Shown here: in pieces, positions 60,940 through 64,000 of the stretch
How positions within the stretch are numbered: position 1 is the first letter of the stretch
Layout: every line of letters begins with the position of its first letter
Origin: Micrococcales bacterium
GTDB taxonomy: Bacteria; Actinomycetota; Actinomycetes; Actinomycetales; Microbacteriaceae
Direction: 5' to 3'
Length of the DNA: 64,000 nt
Assembly (NCBI GenBank): GCA_017306245.1
Contig: JAFKIY010000006.1
Span: forward strand, 108,864-172,863
Notes under the pieces: generated by a model
The model's input: only the letters and a program-made list of their open reading frames with translations
The model's database searches: none
Told to the model about the DNA's origin: nothing
Translations under genes and position numbers: made by a program

Positions 60940-62850
60940 GTGGACATCCTGTGGCAGGCCGTGACCGATGCCATGGCCGGTTTGAACCCGGCGGCCTATC
61001 TGGCGCTCGTGCTCGTCGTGGCCAGCGCGTGCCAGTGGGCGGCCTGGCAGTTGCGGGTGCCGTCGATCCTGTTGCTGCTCATCGCCGGGTTCGGGCTGGG
61101 CCAGCTGGTCACCCCGGATGCGGTTCTCGGCCGCGAGGTGCTTTTTGGGGCCGTGACGCTGGCGGTGGGCATCATCCTGTTCGAGGGCAGCATGACGCTG
61201 CGTTTCCGCGACGTGCGTGGCCTCGGCCGCCCGGTGCTGCGACTGTTCACCGTGACCCCGTTGATCGCCTGGGCGATGATCACCGCCGCCGCATGGCTGC
61301 TGGGCTTCCCGCTCGAACTCGCCCTGCTGGTCGGCGCCATTCTCATCGTCACCGGCCCGACCGTGATCGCCCCGATCCTGCGCATGCTGCGCCCCACCCG
61401 GCGGGTCGCGGCACTGCTGAAGTGGGAGGGCATCGTCGTGGACCCGATCGGCGCGATCCTGGCCGTGCTGGTCTTCCAGGGCGTGCTGCTGGTGCGGGAG
61501 GGGCAGCTGGTGCCTCTCCTGATCGGTTCACTGGCGCTGACCATTGTTGTTGCCGTCGTGATCGGGCTTGGCCTCGGCTGGGTTCTGGAACAGCTGATGC
61601 GGCGGCACGCGATCCCCGATTTTCTGCACGGCGTCGTGTTCCTCGCGGCCGCGGTCGGCGCACTCGTGGCCTCCAACGCGATTCAGTCGGAAAGCGGACT
61701 GCTCACCGTCACCATCCTCGGAATCTATTTGGGCAACCGGCCCAAACTGCATTTGCGCCACGTGGAGGAGTTCACCGAGCACCTCCAGGTGCTGCTCGTG
61801 GGCGCGCTGTTCGTCATGTTGGCCGGCAGGATCGCCCCGGATGCGGTGGCCGCGATCGCCCCGCAGGGCTTGATCTTCGTGGCCATCCTGGTGTTCATCG
61901 TGCGCCCGGTGAGCATCCTCGTGGGACTGTGGGGCACCCCGGTCACCCGACAGGAACGCACTCTGTTGTCGTTCATGGCGCCGCGAGGCATTGTCGCGGC
62001 CGCCATCGCGAGCATTTTCGGGCTCGAATTTTTGCACGCGGCGGAGCGCACAGCGCAGGCTGCCGCGCAGGCATCCGGTGATGAGGCAGAGGCTCTGCAG
62101 GTGCGGGCCGACAGCCTGATGGATCTTGCGACCCAGGCCGAGAGCTTGGTGCCGCTCGTGTTTTTCGTGATCGTGTGCACAGTGGCGATTTACGGGCTCG
62201 GCGTGGGGCGGCTCGCGGAGCGGCTTGGTCTCGCGACCGGGTCGCCGCAGGGTGTGGTGTTTGTCGGCGGTGCCCCGTGGATGGTGGAGGCGGCCAAGGT
62301 GCTTGACGAGGAGAAGGTCACCACCACGCTCGTGTCGAGTGACTACGCCAAACTGGCGGGCGCGCGTCAGGCGGGTTTGCGCACGGTGACGGCGAACATC
62401 CTGAGCGACTACGCGGTGAAAGATATGGAACTGCCGGGGATCAAATCGCTGATCGCGGGGACCTCGGATGATGAGATGAATGCGACGGCGGCGCGCGAGT
62501 TCGCGCACGTGCTGGGGCGCGCGAATGTTTACCAGCTGGCGCGCACCGACGAGGGGCACGGTGGGCCGACGCGCACGAAGGCGGCACCCCACCTCAGTGC
62601 CCGCCACTGCTTCCAGCCGGCACGCACCCATGACGAGCTCAACGAGCTCATCGAAAACGGGTTCACGATGAAGCGCACCAAGCTGACGAAGGAGTTCACG
62701 CTCGACGACTTTCGGGCCCGCCGTGGCGAGGACGCGGTGCTCATGTTCACCCTGAATGGCGGGGATGTGACTGTGCTCACCCCCGAGTCGACGGTGCCGC
62801 AGGATGGTGTGACACTGATTTCGCTCGTGCCGCCGGAGGCGGAAGGTTGA
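60940..62850 (+). CDS. CPA1-type cation:proton antiporter with TrkA-N-like domain
   Basis: This 636-residue protein has about 12-13 predicted helices of the Na+/H+ exchanger type, including GAILIVTGPTVIAPILRMLR and GIVVDPIGAILAVLVFQG with the transport Asp. The C-terminal part (about 435-635) contains a Rossmann-like TrkA-N unit (GVVFVGGAPWMVEAAKVLDEE) and a TrkA-C-like tail, suggesting nucleotide gating. The start is GTG 60940. It is a single gene for sodium or potassium/pH homeostasis. Confidence 0.92.
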   Translation: MDILWQAVTDAMAGLNPAAYLALVLVVASACQWAAWQLRVPSILLLLIAGFGLGQLVTPDAVLGREVLFGAVTLAVGIILFEGSMTLRFRDVRGLGRPVLRLFTVTPLIAWAMITAAAWLLGFPLELALLVGAILIVTGPTVIAPILRMLRPTRRVAALLKWEGIVVDPIGAILAVLVFQGVLLVREGQLVPLLIGSLALTIVVAVVIGLGLGWVLEQLMRRHAIPDFLHGVVFLAAAVGALVASNAIQSESGLLTVTILGIYLGNRPKLHLRHVEEFTEHLQVLLVGALFVMLAGRIAPDAVAAIAPQGLIFVAILVFIVRPVSILVGLWGTPVTRQERTLLSFMAPRGIVAAAIASIFGLEFLHAAERTAQAAAQASGDEAEALQVRADSLMDLATQAESLVPLVFFVIVCTVAIYGLGVGRLAERLGLATGSPQGVVFVGGAPWMVEAAKVLDEEKVTTTLVSSDYAKLAGARQAGLRTVTANILSDYAVKDMELPGIKSLIAGTSDDEMNATAAREFAHVLGRANVYQLARTDEGHGGPTRTKAAPHLSARHCFQPARTHDELNELIENGFTMKRTKLTKEFTLDDFRARRGEDAVLMFTLNGGDVTVLTPESTVPQDGVTLISLVPPEAEG

Positions 62851-62898
62851 GTTTGGCCGGTGGTTGGGCGCGCTGGAGCTTTGAGCGAAAGTAGTGAC

Positions 62899-63009
62899 GT
62901 GCCTTACTCAGCGTTGATAAAGGGGCTGATGATCGAGCCATCGGGGTACGGCGAAACGCGACTCGACGGAGATGAGTTGGACGCGCTTCTTGACTGCCAG
63001 GGGGGGTAG
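62899..63009 (+). CDS. Possible 36-residue ORF or gene remnant
   Basis: GTG 62899 opens a 36-codon frame, MPYSALIKGLMIEPSGYGET ... followed by LDGDELDALLDCQGG. No ribosome-binding site is clear and no family is recognised. The 262-bp gap has lower GC than its surroundings and precedes the GIY-YIG gene, so it may be the remains of an accessory gene. Confidence 0.25.
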   Translation: MPYSALIKGLMIEPSGYGETRLDGDELDALLDCQGG

Positions 63010-63112
63010 AGACAATTCAAGTAGAACACCACGGTGACCGCGTACGTCAGACGCGAGGAGGGCCGCACCACTTCTATCGGTCACTACTGATGACCGCCGC
63101 TATGGTGACACC

Positions 63113-63874
63113 ATGTCGACTTCATTCAGCGCATCCGAGACGGAGAGACTCGGCTACTACGTGTACCTCTACTCAGATCCCCGCAACGATCGCCCTTTCT
63201 ATGTAGGTAAGGGGCTCGGCAACAGAGCTTTCGCGCATCTCAACGATGCAAGCGTGAGCGCGAAGGTTGCGCGCATTAAAGAGATTCGCGCGGAAGGGTT
63301 GGAGCCACGAATAGAAATACTCGCGTTCGGGCTGGACGAAGTCACCGCCTTCAAAGTGGAGGCAGCTGCGATTGACCTGATCGGCTTTGAGAACCTCACA
63401 AACGCAGTACTGGGGCGTGGTGCGCGCCAATTCGGTCGCATGGGAGTTGATGAAGTCCACGCGCGACTGGGCGCGGAGCCGGTAGACCGCTTTGATGACG
63501 AGTGCATCCTGATCAAACTGAATAACACGTATGCGGATGCCGTAAAGCGGTCGGTTATTGACCTCTATGATGCGACACGCGGTACGTGGAAGCTTTCGAT
63601 AGACAGGGCACGGAGAGCAAAGTTTGCGCTTGCCGTCTTCGGTGGAGTTGTTCGGGAGGTTTACGAAATTGCCGAATGGTTGCCTGCGGGCTCAACAATA
63701 TATGTGGATCAGAATCGTGACCTGATGGCACCGGGTCGTTTTGAGTTTGTGGGGCATGTGGCACCGGAGTCGATACGTAAACGCTACAGGTGGAAGTCGG
63801 TTGCGCACCTGTACAGGCCGGGAGCAGCTAATCCGATTATGTATGCCGGGCGGGTCTGCTGCACGGTTAGGTGA
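63113..63874 (+). CDS. GIY-YIG domain protein, 3' end altered by an IS end
   Basis: This 253-residue protein has an N-terminal GIY-YIG-like nuclease domain: LGYYVYLYSDPRNDRPFYVGKG (residues 13-34, split motifs YVYLY and YVGKG), then an acidic Glu in FKVEAAAIDLIG. It resembles LEM3-like GIY-YIG proteins found in bacterial accessory DNA. The middle and C-terminal parts are not recognised. The last eight codons (coding GRVCCTVR) lie in the end sequence of the downstream IS3-type element, so the native C-terminus may be missing. Codon use is less GC-rich than in neighbours. DNA cleavage is predicted but unproven. Confidence 0.8.
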   Translation: MSTSFSASETERLGYYVYLYSDPRNDRPFYVGKGLGNRAFAHLNDASVSAKVARIKEIRAEGLEPRIEILAFGLDEVTAFKVEAAAIDLIGFENLTNAVLGRGARQFGRMGVDEVHARLGAEPVDRFDDECILIKLNNTYADAVKRSVIDLYDATRGTWKLSIDRARRAKFALAVFGGVVREVYEIAEWLPAGSTIYVDQNRDLMAPGRFEFVGHVAPESIRKRYRWKSVAHLYRPGAANPIMYAGRVCCTVR

Positions 63875-64000
63875 CAGTTCTAGTCACGCCGCGAGTGCGA
63901 CGGTCGTGTCCATGATGGCTTCGAATTCGATCGGGGTCAAACGCCCCAATGAGGCCTGTCTGCGACGACGGTGATAGGTGCGCTCGATCCAGGTCACTAT
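63850..64000 (-). mobile_element. IS3-family element, one end (continues beyond window)
   Basis: The transposase reading frame and a candidate terminal repeat (GGGTCTGCTGCACGGTTAG beginning near 63852) mark the end of an IS3-type insertion sequence that runs off the window. The other end and the target duplication cannot be seen. Confidence 0.7.
63884..64000 (-). CDS. IS3-family transposase OrfB, C-terminal part (partial)
   Basis: The 38 visible residues read WIERTYHRRRRQASLGRLTP, then IEFEAIMDTTVALAA, which is the C-terminus of the IS3-type rve integrase domain (the YHxRRRxxxLG and TPxEFE motifs). The stop is at 63884-63886 and the gene continues past the edge. It is in the minus orientation, convergent with the GIY-YIG gene. 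Confidence 0.9.
   Translation of the reverse strand: MVTWIERTYHRRRRQASLGRLTPIEFEAIMDTTVALAA

Overview
The window is gene-dense, high-GC DNA with actinobacterial features: GTG/TTG starts, a DUF3073 gene, a SCP-family gene beside purF, a glycogen-debranching/LacI/ABC sugar locus and paired Fluc channels. Gene content best fits Microbacteriaceae (Leifsonia-like); this is inferred without a search. About 57 protein genes and three tRNA genes are supported. Most are ordinary chromosomal genes in short operons with ATGA or GTGA overlaps.

Layout. 1-760: purQ (cut by the window edge) and purS. 847-5706: an MFS exporter, then a minus-strand cluster of ornithine cyclodeaminase, CtlX-type citrulline hydrolase and SGNH hydrolase, faced by an Lrp/AsnC regulator. 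5710-11313: purC-purD (minus) and SCP protein, small membrane protein, purF and purM (plus). 11350-14011: DUF3073, a flavoprotein and a cysteine-desulfurase-like PLP enzyme. 14065-20633: a debranching enzyme divergent from LacI plus a three-component sugar importer with no ATPase. 20630-24915: two fluoride channels behind an APC permease, then PadR with a DUF4097 protein. 25065-33150: M20 peptidase, TipA-like MerR, three transporters of the DMT/YczE type and an RND exporter. 33463-39433: a DEAD-box helicase, then a tryptophan-to-anthranilate operon (kynA, amidohydrolase, kynU, PaaX). 39453-47746: DMT transporter, acyl-CoA oxidase-like protein, S9 peptidase, RecQ and proline iminopeptidase. 47736-54940: MFS exporter with divergent MarR, zinc peptidase, LtrA, thioredoxin, HhH-GPD protein, esterase and a lipoprotein. 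55031-55345: tRNA-Phe, tRNA-Asp and tRNA-Glu. 55590-60831: M23 peptidase, ppa, tilS, hpt, an MNT nucleotidyltransferase, DUF3024 and a nitroreductase. 60940-64000: cation/proton antiporter, then an accessory end with a GIY-YIG gene and the end of an IS3-type element.

The most unusual theme is palindromic DNA. One dispersed family (CTCCCTGAGG ... CTCGAAGGGAG) recurs at several intergenic sites, supplies the stop codons of two genes and appears to have displaced the start of the amidohydrolase. Other, unrelated palindromes lie between purF and purM, around the M20 gene, after merR, after the acyl-CoA oxidase gene, and inside the reading frames of recQ and tilS. The best metabolic lead is the kyn operon, where an amidohydrolase-superfamily gene takes the position normally held by a kynurenine formamidase. 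No CRISPR array, rRNA, prophage or complete defence island was seen.
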